A stretch of 64,000 bases of DNA from the NCBI GenBank assembly GCA_030407315.1, contig JALQPE010001780.1, positions 1 to 64,000 of the forward strand, read 5' to 3'. This DNA is from Asparagopsis taxiformis (lineage: Eukaryota > Rhodophyta > Florideophyceae > Bonnemaisoniales > Bonnemaisoniaceae). The stretch's first letter is position 1, and every line of letters starts with the position of its first letter. Shown one piece after another: positions 19,625 through 29,826 of this stretch. A program made the position numbers and the translations under genes. The notes under the pieces were generated by a model, which saw only the letters and a program-made list of their open reading frames with translations, did not search any database and was not told the DNA's origin.

Positions 19625-20035
19625 CTACAATTCATCATCGTCTGATTCTCCGAAACCGACCAGTTCAACTTTGAACTTGAGCGTTGCCTTTGGAGGAATC
19701 ACGGGAGGATAACCGCTGTCACCATAACCCATGTCCGACGGAATGACGAGGTTGCGAATTTCACCTTTGCATATACCGTCGAGTCCCTTGTCCCAACCAG
19801 AGATGACCATACCAGCGCCGAGGGTGAATTCGAATGGAGATCCCCTCTTATAGGAACTATCAAACTCCTTTCCGTCCTCCAGCGTGCCTTCATAATGCAT
19901 GCGAAGTGAATCACCCTTCTTGGCAATGCGCGAACAGTCTCCTTCCTTCACTGTTTCAACTTTGAGATCTTCGGCATTAGAAAATGTCACGACCAGCGCC
20001 GCGATCATCAGAACTGCGAATGTTGCAGACTTCAT
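19625..20035 (-). CDS. FKBP2: ER-lumenal FKBP peptidyl-prolyl isomerase
   Basis: 136 residues when started at the ATG at 20035; the frame is open further upstream, but that part lacks FKBP similarity and would bury the signal peptide. Residues 1-21 are a signal peptide (hydrophobic FAVLMIAALVVTF, then SNA). The FKBP fold spans about 25-128: GDSLRMHYEGTLEDGKEFDSS, GMVISGWDKGL, IPSDMGYGDSG and KFKVELVG hold the usual active-site aromatics. It ends SDDDEL, a variant of the KDEL-type retrieval signal. Expected role: proline isomerisation during folding of secreted proteins. Confidence 0.93.
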   Translation of the reverse strand: MKSATFAVLMIAALVVTFSNAEDLKVETVKEGDCSRIAKKGDSLRMHYEGTLEDGKEFDSSYKRGSPFEFTLGAGMVISGWDKGLDGICKGEIRNLVIPSDMGYGDSGYPPVIPPKATLKFKVELVGFGESDDDEL

Positions 20036-20581
20036 GATTGTTGGAAAGGAATCGTTGATGGACAAAGTCCTCGATACAACGGATCTTGGCCATGAAGAAG
20101 AATTCGATGAACAACATATACGTCTCCGCGCAACGCATGTCCATGACACCCATGCGACACGTGGGACAGAATCCCAAACATTTTCAAAACTTTCCATAAT
20201 ATTCGCAAAAATGCCCTACACGTGTAGCTGCATGAATAGTTTTATATGAACGCTTTCAGCATACCCTCGGCGTACAGATGGTACACGACGATTGTCTCAC
20301 GCGCAACTTTCTAGCCGTGGGACCCTTCTAGTCCGCAACTACCCCATCTCCTCCCACCATCTCTGCAAGCTTAGAAGACATTCTGGGGCTACATGCAGTC
20401 CAAGTATCGTTTCCGCCGAAATAATCTGATCGCGCTCAGATATCACAATTCAATTGCCGACCTCAGCAACTTATATTACTAGTTTCATACCACACTTGTG
20501 CACCTTAGCACATTCTTGTGTGACTCGCGCACGCATCCTTCCCAACAGAACAGCTCACTTCTCCCGAATCGCCCTTGAAAG
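20036..20581. other. Divergent promoter region
   Basis: 546 bp between the FKBP and TAF9 starts. No gene, RNA or clear TATA box is seen. Confidence 0.5.
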
Positions 20582-21385
20582 ATGCAAGAAAGAGAACGTC
20601 CAGCCAAACCACGCGATGCGCAAACAGTGGAAGCAATTTTGAAAACCATGGGCGTGGAAAGCTATGATCCGCGAGTCGTTAACCAGCTGCTCGAGCTCCT
20701 GTATAGATATGTTTCATCCGTGTTGACCGATTCACGAATGTTCTCCGAACACGCCGATAAAACCAGTATTGACTTGGATGACATCAAGCTAGCCATACGA
20801 TCGCGTTGCAACTTTACGTTCACGCAGCCGCCGCCACGTGACGTTACGATGCGTCTCGTAGCAGAGCGAAACGTTGTGCCGCTTCCGCCAGTCGATCAGA
20901 AGGCCGGCATAGCTTTACCACCTGCAGAATTTCAACTCACTGCACCCAGTTACGAGGTTGTAATAGAGCCCCCAAACAATTCAGATCGTACGCCGCAATC
21001 AAGCCCCAAGCGTCCACGCCTGGCTTCATCGCCACGCAAGGCAAACTCTTCTCCAGCAAAATCACCGAAGAACCAGACCAAAGCTATTGGTGTTTTGCGT
21101 AGCACACAATCGCCCAATCAACAGAGCGCCGGCGCTCAGCGTAAGATGAACCCAAGCGATGTGATGAGTAATGCGGGAGCACGCAATAGTGTAGATGAAA
21201 GAGTGGGACCAACTCAAGTTGAAGTTATTGATGTGGATAATCCTGGTAGAAAGGTTGACACTCCAATGGTTGCGAATGCAACGACGGACTTACAAGGATC
21301 ATTGCCTGGAGATTCGGATGTTAAAATGATGTCGCCGACAAGCAATGCAGCTCATGTTCAAGGAGGAGGGTCTATTGCTCCTTAG
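20582..21385 (+). CDS. TAF9: TFIID subunit TAF9
   Basis: 267 residues. Residues 1-85 are the TFIID-31 histone fold: AILKTMGVESYDPRVVNQLLE, YRYVSSVLTDSRMFSEHA, IDLDDIKLAIRSR. The next 40 residues (FTQPPPRDVTMRLVAERNVVPLPP) match the conserved extension found in TAF9. The rest is Ser/Pro/Asn-rich and unstructured with a basic patch (PKRPRLASSPRK). In the family, TAF9 pairs with TAF6 in TFIID and SAGA in the nucleus. The frame is single-exon and starts at the first ATG. Its 3' end converges on the SPP gene. Confidence 0.93.
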   Translation: MQERERPAKPRDAQTVEAILKTMGVESYDPRVVNQLLELLYRYVSSVLTDSRMFSEHADKTSIDLDDIKLAIRSRCNFTFTQPPPRDVTMRLVAERNVVPLPPVDQKAGIALPPAEFQLTAPSYEVVIEPPNNSDRTPQSSPKRPRLASSPRKANSSPAKSPKNQTKAIGVLRSTQSPNQQSAGAQRKMNPSDVMSNAGARNSVDERVGPTQVEVIDVDNPGRKVDTPMVANATTDLQGSLPGDSDVKMMSPTSNAAHVQGGGSIAP

Positions 21386-21533
21386 AAATATATAAAGTAT
21401 CTGAAAACGAGTCGTTGAAGCAATATGCCTCAATGCTCACAGCTATTCTCCTCATCACAGGTCCCATTTTGGGAAAAAGATTTACACCAGGATGTGAACT
21501 TGTATCAGTTACTATGCACAGTTAAAAAGAATG

Positions 21534-22664
21534 CTATTGGTCCTTTTTGCTCTCTGCTACGTTGACATTGCTCGAATCTGTAGCACTATCCGCATCGACA
21601 ACCTTTGCAGGCTTCTTTTCATTCTTTCCTTCTTCTTCTTCAGTGTACTTGATCAAATCCATAAATTCCTTTGAAGCGGCTGCCATGATCAGAGATGCCA
21701 AAAGCAACGATGGCACCAAGTACAAAAGAGCGGGCTGTGCAGCCTCGAAGACAGACAATGCCACATAGGTGGATAAAAGTCCGAGAACGTATGCAACGAC
21801 AGCAACTGCAAAGTATGGTAGCTTGGTTGGAATAGGATCAGAAGGGGCCACTTTGCGAATATCAAAACGTAGCATCAATGCAACAAAGAGGCCTGGAATA
21901 ACAATATCTCCCAGACCGAGCATGGATGTGTCGGATGGACCAGCGCCAAAAAAGCGAGGAAAGAGCAGTTTGATCGGCCCCTCGAACTGCTTGGCAACGC
22001 TAACCATTACGTTTGATCCAAAAACACTCTTGGATCCGAAAACCCAAAAGACATCGTAGAGGAAGAGTCCACAGAGAAGAACAGCCGAACTCTGGAAGTC
22101 GGAAATCGCAAGAATGTCAATTGCAGATAGGGCAAGGGCGCATGCCAGCATATTATTAGGCATCCATGCCTTTGTAATATAATACCAGTACGCAACTGGT
22201 GCTGCAAGAATAATTCCAATCAAATCACAAGCAGACATGCTAATGTAATTCTTGTATCCAAATTCTTTCTTCAATGCGGCAGGGACACTGGGAATACTCT
22301 GAATGAGCGATCCCAGCACGCCACCCAGAGCCATACCTCCAAATGTAACTCCATAAAGGGTGAGGAGGAAAGAAACCCAATCTTTTGGCAGGTACTTGAA
22401 CGCCATGAACATTCCAAGCAAGGCACAGGAAGCTACTAGCGGAAAACGATAGGCCTGATCCCTGCCAATAACGTCTCGAGCGTCTGCATCATCGCCATCC
22501 AAAATACGTTTTCGTTCACGCTCTGCAGCACTAAACGATGATATGATGATGATGAGAGTAGAGAGACCCATCATCTGCAACGGAATGGGAACGCTGATGA
22601 AATTGGGCGATACCAATAATGCCACAAGTGAGCAATACGACGCTGCCACAACTTTAACCGCCAT
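21534..22664 (-). CDS. SPP: Signal peptide peptidase (presenilin-type aspartyl protease)
   Basis: 376 residues from the ATG at 22664. The frame is open to a GTG at 22721, with an in-frame TGA just before it, so the 19 extra residues would need a non-ATG start or an upstream exon. Nine or so hydrophobic segments. Catalytic motifs: YDVFWVF (Asp about 204), GLGDIVIPG (Asp about 253) and QPALLYLVP (the PAL motif, about 311). The C-terminus ends SKKDQ, a KKxx ER-retrieval signal as in family members. Role: intramembrane cleavage of leftover signal peptides in the ER membrane. Confidence 0.94.
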   Translation of the reverse strand: MAVKVVAASYCSLVALLVSPNFISVPIPLQMMGLSTLIIIISSFSAAERERKRILDGDDADARDVIGRDQAYRFPLVASCALLGMFMAFKYLPKDWVSFLLTLYGVTFGGMALGGVLGSLIQSIPSVPAALKKEFGYKNYISMSACDLIGIILAAPVAYWYYITKAWMPNNMLACALALSAIDILAISDFQSSAVLLCGLFLYDVFWVFGSKSVFGSNVMVSVAKQFEGPIKLLFPRFFGAGPSDTSMLGLGDIVIPGLFVALMLRFDIRKVAPSDPIPTKLPYFAVAVVAYVLGLLSTYVALSVFEAAQPALLYLVPSLLLASLIMAAASKEFMDLIKYTEEEEGKNEKKPAKVVDADSATDSSNVNVAESKKDQ

Positions 22665-24200
22665 TGTGCAATTGGAAATGTTGATCACAGCTAAAGCTGG
22701 ACTGAGGTTGACTTTTTCCACGAGTAGCGCTCACAGCATCTACCTAAGTAGAATAGTTGAGGAATGTGCGCTGTAAAACGGTCAGAGACGCAGATAGAAC
22801 GTTTGTTACGACAAGGTGATTAGAATTTCTTTATCATTGATAAGGGTGAACATGGCAAAAGATAGACTGCACGATGGTTGGTCTAAAAAACAATCAACAT
22901 CGACAATGAGACTGAACGTCGTCCCAAAAGTAGCAAAATATACTGTAAAGTTTTCTTTGTGACAACAGTTGACCAGGTACTTGAAATGACACTGAGACAG
23001 TGACTTACAAGTGTTAGTGTAATACGATAAGTGTATCAGGAAAATGATTGATTATGTTCAGCAGAGTGTGTGTTTCTCCCATGCCAATGATTGTTCTCGT
23101 TCTCGGCAAAAGAGTGCAGCCACGAGATAAGAGACCCTCGAGTGCGCTACGAACGTGGGATAGAATGTTTTTTCGCCCATCGCCATTTGCAGCTCTGTCA
23201 TACTCGTTTTGCTCCTTGCTTCAATTACGTAGAGCAGTCTTGCTTGCTTGTTATGCCAATGTTGAACGACAGCGATTGTGCAATTTGAACATCATGGAGT
23301 GCGCTCGCTCACTCTAGTTGAGCCATTGGCACGCAATATGCTTGGCAGTATTATACAGTTATTGCCACTGGGGAGAGATGTGAATTAGCAATAGTACTAA
23401 CAACAAACAAGAAGGCGGCGGTGGCGCAGGACGATGTTTAATCGCATGGCAGCATTCTCTCCAACTCGGATCCGAGCCAAACTGCTAAAATCACGCTATA
23501 TAACGTTTGAACCGCGATACGAATAGTAATTGGGTTGAGCAGTTCTTAGCCTGGGGGGTACAGTAGGCGGGGGACGAATGAATTACAATGCGCAGGTTGC
23601 ACAAAACGGTAGCATGACACTTATCGACAGCAGCGAGCATACCATATGATTACAGGAGCCTAGTTACACGCCGTTATCAAGGGTGGCCATACCCATACGC
23701 TGCTGTGGCGCAATGGGTCGCACCGACCTGCAGAGGCCGCGTAGAAAATGCGCATTGAAGCAGCGAAGCGTCCGTCGCTCGCGTCACATACCGTTACGAC
23801 TATGGAAAACTGCATTGCTTGAACTGTTCCGCAAATGCTCACATGCAGACAGTCCATATTTTATGAGTGTAATTAGTCACCCAATCGTACCAGAGATCCG
23901 ACACTAGACTGCCCACAGCCGCAGCCAAGCATCATAGAGCAGGGCGGCATGCTTAGAAATCGGCTTACATATCCGCATCGGACTGAACCTGCGAAACTAT
24001 CTATGACATTGTGCAAAAAGTTGCTTCCTTGACAATGACCGCTGTTATTATCTACTGTACGTCACTACTCACCAAGTGATCGGCTTATGATTGATGAGCG
24101 TTTTATTTTGCAAGCTTGGGTGCTCGTGCTGCGCTGGCCGCGCAAAGTCTATGAGCGCAAGGTGCGGTAAGTAAAGAGCGTTACGGTGGTTGACAGACGG

Positions 24201-24290
24201 TGTGCGGTGTAGCGCCGGGTGTGCGGGGTGGCGCAGTGCGGCGCAGCGAAGCGCAGCACAGTACAGCGCAGCGTAGTGCGGCGCACGGGG
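24201..24290 (+). repeat. GCGCAG/GTGCGG-type short repeats
   Basis: About 90 bp of irregularly repeated 5- to 7-base units (gtgcggngt, gcgcagngcg, agcgcagcac). Related GC-rich strings with an identical 17-mer, CGGTGCGGTGCGGCGCG, occur at 25151, 31741 and 44455. Confidence 0.6.
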
Positions 24291-25034
24291 ATTATGTCAT
24301 GAGAGAGTAGAAAGCGGTATGTTATGCTATTCTGAGAGGCAGTACCACGGACAGCAGCGGGAAGATACAATTCATTTACAAAGCGCCAGCATGGGGTGGT
24401 CTCTGTCTCGTGTTGTGTTCAGTTGAAGCGGGATCGATATTTGTAATGATGGAAATGTCCTCTTGGTCATATGGCACAATTCAATATTGGATATGAGTGG
24501 GGCTGGTGTGCAGCGTTGAGCGTGGTGGATGGGTTTTGTGTAATAGTTGGGAGGGCAAATTACAAGCGGCCACGTTGAGTTGTACCTTACCTTCAATAGA
24601 TCACGCGGAAAGTAGAATTGTTTGCGGGGCGTGGCAGGCGTAGGGCCATTGAGTGCATTCCACCTAGAAAGCATAGATCGGACTAGATCCACGTTGATTA
24701 ATTGAATGATCAAGCTAGTTGTGTCAATTATGCGTGTCGAAGTGAGCTGAGGAGCGCAGCGTTTCGACGAGGTGTGCCTGGACTCACTGGAGGTCTTAAT
24801 GCAGTGGACTCTGACCCGGTGGCTAGAAATAGCTCTCGCGCAACATGTGAGTCATGCAGCCAGCTCAGGAAAGGTACACGTTTCGGAGCAAGTGCAAGCG
24901 CATTGCTTTCATACGTGTGTGGGGGCGGGAGTGTGATATGGACCGTTTGGGTGGTTTGGACGTCGGGTGGGAGCGCCGAGCGGATGTTGCAGCATATGGA
25001 TGAGCCGCGTGAAAGGGAAAGCAGGAAAGCTGAT

Positions 25035-25087
25035 GGGGGGGAGGTGGGGGCGGGCGAACGGGATGGGCGGAGGGATGCGGTGGCGGG
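25035..25087 (+). other. G-run cluster, G-quadruplex candidate
   Basis: Within about 50 bases the plus strand has at least six runs of three or more G, separated by one to nine bases (gggggggg, ggtgggggcggg, acgggatgggcggaggg, ggcggg). Loops are short enough for four-stranded structures. No gene is attached. Confidence 0.55.
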
Positions 25088-25686
25088 ACAAGACTGGAGC
25101 GAGATGCGACGCGGTGATGTGCAGCAGTAGTTGGTCGTAGTGCTGGCATGCGGTGCGGTGCGGCGCGGTGGTGAAGCGAGTGACGGATGCAGGCAGACAG
25201 GCAATCGGTCGGGCGGGATGCAAACTGTAAAAGTTTTATGACATCATGATTAGGAGAGGAAGATTAATGCAATGCAAAAGTTGGAAAGCGAAGTTGGCGG
25301 TGTGTGTGTGACACTCGTGTCGAGCACGTGTCGCGAGCGTGATAGGGATGCAAGTTGACAAATGTTCACAATTCAAGCGACTGGCTGGCAGAAACTGTAA
25401 AAAAAGGGCATTGAAGATAGATGATTACACTAAACGATGAGTATCCAATAGTTGATGAACAAGTGTTTTACACGCGACCACCAGGCAATTGATTTGCTGT
25501 GGGTTGTACGTACCTCAGGAAGGGTGTCGGTTTGGGCGCGCTGCGTGGGGCCAGGGCAGCGGTCCTGGTCTGGCGACCCGAATCTGGTCAGGCCAGGCCA
25601 GGCGGTCAGCCAGCTGTTGGTATAAAATTAGCTCTGCTGCAGTGCAGTATATGTTGTGCTGTGCTGTGTTGCGCTGTGCGCAAGAC

Positions 25687-25727
25687 GTGTGTTTGTGCGT
25701 GTGTGTGTGTGCGTGCATGCGTGCGTA
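25687..25727 (+). repeat. GT/GC dinucleotide microsatellite
   Basis: About 40 bases of GTGTGTTTGTGCGTGTGTG type followed by GCGTGCATGCGTGCG. Confidence 0.8.
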
Positions 25728-26795
25728 GTTTGCCAGCGTGCGTGCCCAACACTGTTCGCTCGTGCGCACACACGCGCGCCCTGTTTCTACGATGAATTTC
25801 ACAGCATTCGCCGGCGAGCGCGCCACGACCGGGCTACGTGGTGCTGTAAAATGGCCACGATTGGGACAGCTGTCAGCCGCCATTTAATGCAAGTTTTCTG
25901 GCAACTAATGGCTGCTCGGCCCGTCGCCGTCAGCAGTGTAGGTGCAGCAGACTGGAGGCGGTTGTTCAATTTGGACGTGCCGTGCCGTGCCACGATATAC
26001 ATGTTGTAATTGATATCATATTCGCACACTTTTCGATCTCCAAATGACACACAGTAGCAAGTGTCTGTCACGCAGTCACCGCGCGCGCACGTCACACTCC
26101 ACACTCCCGCTGCACACGCGATACACACCACTCACACGTGCAGCATTCAACTCTAGTGTCGACAATTTGGGTTAACCTTGTGCTAATTTCATGTCTCGCT
26201 ACCCTCGAGCAGTCCACAGTAGAGCAATATCCATACAGTAATACAAACGTGTATCCTTCTTTCCCAATTTCGTAACCGCAAACCACTCTAGCTGTTCCTT
26301 GCCAACTCTCTAACGTACAGTCACACCGTCTGCTTTGCCACCCTAGCCTTTGCCCCTCACCTACCCTAGCCTAGCCCACCTTAGCCAGATGTCTCTAAAC
26401 AACTCCCAATCTCTCGTGCATTGCCCAGCCCCAACTCGCATACCTCCCCCTTCCACTCTGCATCCAGCCCACCCCGCTATAATTCATCCCCCTCTGCCGT
26501 GCCGTGCTGTGCCGCCTGTTTACTCCCCACAGATCATTAATATTCTCCCAATCAACTTTACCCCTTCCGCAACCACACTCCCGATCCATCCCACCTCTTC
26601 CGCCCATCCGCGTACCATGCGCTCATACTTTCTTTCGCCCTCCCTCCCCCCAAACCTCTGTCCATTCTAAGCACCTGCACCCCTCCGTCCCCGCCGTCCG
26701 CTCATCCGCCATCCTCGCCCACAATTCCATCCATCCAATCATCGGTATATGACGCCACCCAACCCAACCCCTCCACCCGATCCTCCGCCCCTTTT

Positions 26796-28214
26796 ATGGA
26801 CAAGGAGCGCCTACCGCTGCCGCGCTTCGCCCACATAGGCGCTTCGCGCCGAAAGCGCAAGCGCTCGACCACCCGCTCCGATACCCTCCACCTTAATGAC
26901 GATGAAGACACCGAATCAGACTCGGACCATTCCGCGACAGCGCCCACCGATGAACGCAATGATCCGCCTATCAAACTCTTGCCCATTCAACCGCCTGCTG
27001 CCAGACACCAGCCCGTCCCTCCGCCCGCCCAACCGGTACAACCTGTGCAACCCCATTCTGTAGATTCCAAGCAAGTTCAACGCATGATGCAACCTATGGC
27101 TGCTTCCTCTCAAAGGACCTTTGACGATGCCCGCTATGAACAGGCATCTCCATTCGCTCAACTTGATATTTCCACTGCTGCAACTGCAACCGCAACGACC
27201 GCAACGACTACAACATCCATACAACAGCACCATGCCGCCCCAATTGCGCCACTATCCAAACCAAAGAAGCTACACAAAGAGGTGGAGCAGAAAAGACGCA
27301 TGCGCATGACAGAACAGATCGAGGAGCTTCGCAAGTCTGTTTGCAATCCCAATGCTGGCAAGAGCGATAAGGTGTCTGTTCTACAGGATGCTGTAAGCTA
27401 CGTGAAGGATGCCAGATCCACTATTGATGGTCTGCGAGAGAAAACGAGAGATTTGCAAGCAGCACTAGATCAAGAGCGTGCAGAGAATGCCCGTCTCAAT
27501 GCAGAGAATTCAACGCTTCGTTCACTGCTCGGCTCGACACCCCTTCCTGCACCTCCACAAAGAGTTGTGAGTGCACAGCCGGTGAACCCAATGCACCAAT
27601 CGAGTCCGCGTCAGCCGCGCGTTGACCCTGGTGTACGTCAAATGCCTCATCGGCAATTGGCAAGACGATCGCAGCATGAATCGGGGGTGGTCGGAACAGT
27701 AATGGTGCCGTCGTATCAGAGGAAAGGGAGCTTACCGAGTGCAGCGCCGGCGCCAAGCCATTCTAGAACACATTCTGCAAATGTGCCGATCACGAACACA
27801 CAGGTATATGTGCCGCATCAACAGGAAGTTATGAATCAACCACCAGGTTACATGCAACGGGATGCAGCGCCGTTGATCGGAGCGCAACATGGGCAAGGGC
27901 ACCAAACGGTGTTTCGGCAGCATGAAGGCCTACCGAGTCGAGAGGGTGTTTTTCAACAGCGTCCGCAAGATCGATATCTTCTGGAGAGACTGTCGTTCCG
28001 AAATGTTGAACGGGTGGAAGGTGCGAGTGTAATGGATGTGTATGAAGGTGGTACTAACTCTGATAGACAAGGAAATGCGTCGAATGTTAACGTCACTAAC
28101 TGGAATACTACAAGACATGTTGCTGCAAGTCATACTCCATCTTCGGCGCCGCTGTACCTGCCTCCGATTCCCGGTGTGCACAAGAACGAAGATATTCCAG
28201 CGAAAAAGAAATGA
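26796..28214 (+). CDS. bHLH transcription factor
   Basis: 472 residues, single exon, first ATG after a C-rich leader. Residues about 155-212 are the basic helix-loop-helix: basic part LHKEVEQKRRMRM carries H160, E164 and R168, the H-E-R triad of factors that bind CACGTG E-boxes; helix 2 follows SDKVSVLQDAVSYV. A leucine-zipper-like coil (about 213-246) follows directly, so bHLH-zip dimerisation is likely. The N-terminus has a basic RRKRKRS patch suited to nuclear import, then acidic, Pro/Gln and Ala/Thr repeats. The C-terminal 220 residues are Gln/Pro/His-rich and unstructured. Targets are unknown. Confidence 0.88.
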   Translation: MDKERLPLPRFAHIGASRRKRKRSTTRSDTLHLNDDEDTESDSDHSATAPTDERNDPPIKLLPIQPPAARHQPVPPPAQPVQPVQPHSVDSKQVQRMMQPMAASSQRTFDDARYEQASPFAQLDISTAATATATTATTTTSIQQHHAAPIAPLSKPKKLHKEVEQKRRMRMTEQIEELRKSVCNPNAGKSDKVSVLQDAVSYVKDARSTIDGLREKTRDLQAALDQERAENARLNAENSTLRSLLGSTPLPAPPQRVVSAQPVNPMHQSSPRQPRVDPGVRQMPHRQLARRSQHESGVVGTVMVPSYQRKGSLPSAAPAPSHSRTHSANVPITNTQVYVPHQQEVMNQPPGYMQRDAAPLIGAQHGQGHQTVFRQHEGLPSREGVFQQRPQDRYLLERLSFRNVERVEGASVMDVYEGGTNSDRQGNASNVNVTNWNTTRHVAASHTPSSAPLYLPPIPGVHKNEDIPAKKK

Positions 28215-28770
28215 AAGAGTAGCATTGGTTTACCAATAAAACGATTGGAGAAGGGTACAGGTTTTTTGGAAATAGCGTCAAGGCGGTTGTACATGATCTA
28301 CCTAGAGCCAAGTCGAGAAGGTTAGCAGACGATTTGTTGTGGAGGGCGCATGAGAAAGTGCGTTGCTGGTGAGTGGGACGAAGGGAACAGCCAATGTTGC
28401 TGCATGCGGAAAGCTGGGCTGCATCGGTGTCTGGCCCGTGCATCAATAATTCGGCTTGGAGAAGGGAGAGTGGGATTGAGACAACGATCTAAATTTAAAC
28501 GTTGATGATCCAAAGTTATTTGATCATATACACTAGAAATGTTCATACACTTGGGAGCGTTGGACAGCTAGTCAACGTGTTGTTGGCAATTGAAAAGCTC
28601 GCTCGCAGTGTTGTCGCTCGCTGGCTGTGTCTAGAACATCCCATCAGTGGACCATTGTCGTGTGTACCCGTTTTAGTAAACAGTCGATTTCGCCGTCGCC
28701 AAAGCTGGAATCACGATCAACCAACCTGCACGCTGTTCACCTAGCTCTGCCACACCCGTTCTTTCCAGCA
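28215..28770. other. Intergenic, no gene seen
   Basis: A possible polyadenylation hexamer AATAAA occurs at about 28234 after the bHLH stop. The rest is the upstream region of the RanBP1 gene; no feature recognised. Confidence 0.5.
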
Positions 28771-29385
28771 ATGGCCGATCCAGCTGTCGAGCCCGCTCCC
28801 GCCACGTCCTCCGAGAGCGCCCCCGCTCCGGACGAAGACTGCTCCAAGGAATACGAGCCGGTGGTTCGTCTGGCCGAAGTGGAGACTAAAACCGGTGAGG
28901 AAAACGAGGATGTGCTCTTCAAGATTCGTGCAAAACTCTTCCGTTTCAGTAAAGACCGCAAGGAATGGAAGGAACGAGGCACCGGTGACGTCCGCATTCT
29001 CAAGCACAAAGACAACAAAAAGATCCGTCTCCTGATGCGGCGTGAAAAGACGCTCAAGATCTGTCTCAATCACTACGTCAGTCCCGTGTCAGAACTACAG
29101 GAAAACATTGGCTCCGATCGTTCCTGGGTGTGGCACAGTGTGGACTATGCTGATGGTGAGCGTGATGAGGCGTTGCTCGCCATTCGGTTCCGCGATTCGA
29201 CCAACGCCAATGCTTTCAAGGAGGCGTATGATAAAGCACGTGCCTACATGGCTGATCTAAATGCTGGTAAAGAGCCGCAAGAGGAAACAACTGCAGAGCC
29301 TGAAAAGGAAGAAACGCCTGCTGGACAAGAAGAACCTACAAAGGAGGAGGCCAAGGAAGAGAAGGATGACAAGACCGCTTCTTAA
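28771..29385 (+). CDS. RANBP1: Ran-binding protein 1
   Basis: 204 residues from the ATG at 28771; the frame is open upstream, but the extra 48 codons look like leader. Residues about 27-160 are a Ran-binding domain: YEPVVRLAEVETKTGEE, LFKIRAKLFRF, WKERGTGDVRILKH, RLLMRREKTLKICLNHYV, then WVWHSVDYADGE and LLAIRFRDS. The tail is Glu/Lys/Thr-rich. In the family it binds Ran-GTP and helps RanGAP release exported cargo in the cytoplasm. No leucine-rich export signal is obvious. Single exon. Confidence 0.95.
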   Translation: MADPAVEPAPATSSESAPAPDEDCSKEYEPVVRLAEVETKTGEENEDVLFKIRAKLFRFSKDRKEWKERGTGDVRILKHKDNKKIRLLMRREKTLKICLNHYVSPVSELQENIGSDRSWVWHSVDYADGERDEALLAIRFRDSTNANAFKEAYDKARAYMADLNAGKEPQEETTAEPEKEETPAGQEEPTKEEAKEEKDDKTAS

Positions 29386-29826
29386 CTGATCGCTTTTGTA
29401 ATGCTGAGCGGTCTGAATGACTGACTGACCGACCATGATTCACACAGGTGGAGTTGGTTGGAACAGTTTTCTTTGTTTTATTTGCACTCCAAAGGCGAGA
29501 AAGTTTTTCGTGTGCGACCGTCTGTTCGAACTTTTAAAGATTTCAGTCGAGAACCAATGCACAAGTAGAATCCGTGTTAGAACCGGAAGAGCGAACTTAG
29601 GATAGATCTGCACTAGTGCACTTGCATGTCATTGATACCCACAGGTCTTTTACCTTGTTTATGTTAGTGTTGTAACGAACGGGAACTCCATCACATTGGA
29701 CCTAAACTGCTAGATCCTCCACTCAAAAAGGTGACTGTTCGCTACTATTTCTACATACATCGTAAATATCCTAATTTCACTCTACCAAACGCAACACATT
29801 CAAATCTAAGCGTGCACACACAAGCG
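29386..29826. other. Convergent 3' region
   Basis: 440 bp between the RanBP1 stop and the stop of the Cys-tailed gene. No feature recognised. Confidence 0.5.

Larger units (their letters stand above)
22722..26795. other. 4-kb gene-poor stretch
   Basis: No open frame here shows a domain, a plausible start context or consistent codon use. It contains repeats of GCGCAG/GCGGTGC type, a G-rich tract, a GT/GC microsatellite and, at 26291-26795, a C-rich G-poor leader before the bHLH gene. A multi-exon or non-coding gene cannot be excluded. Confidence 0.6.

Noticed and set aside
24728..25204. 158-codon minus frame, Pro/Ser/Thr/His-rich
   Set aside because: Same skew artefact as above, no family and no ATG context; kept as gene-poor stretch.
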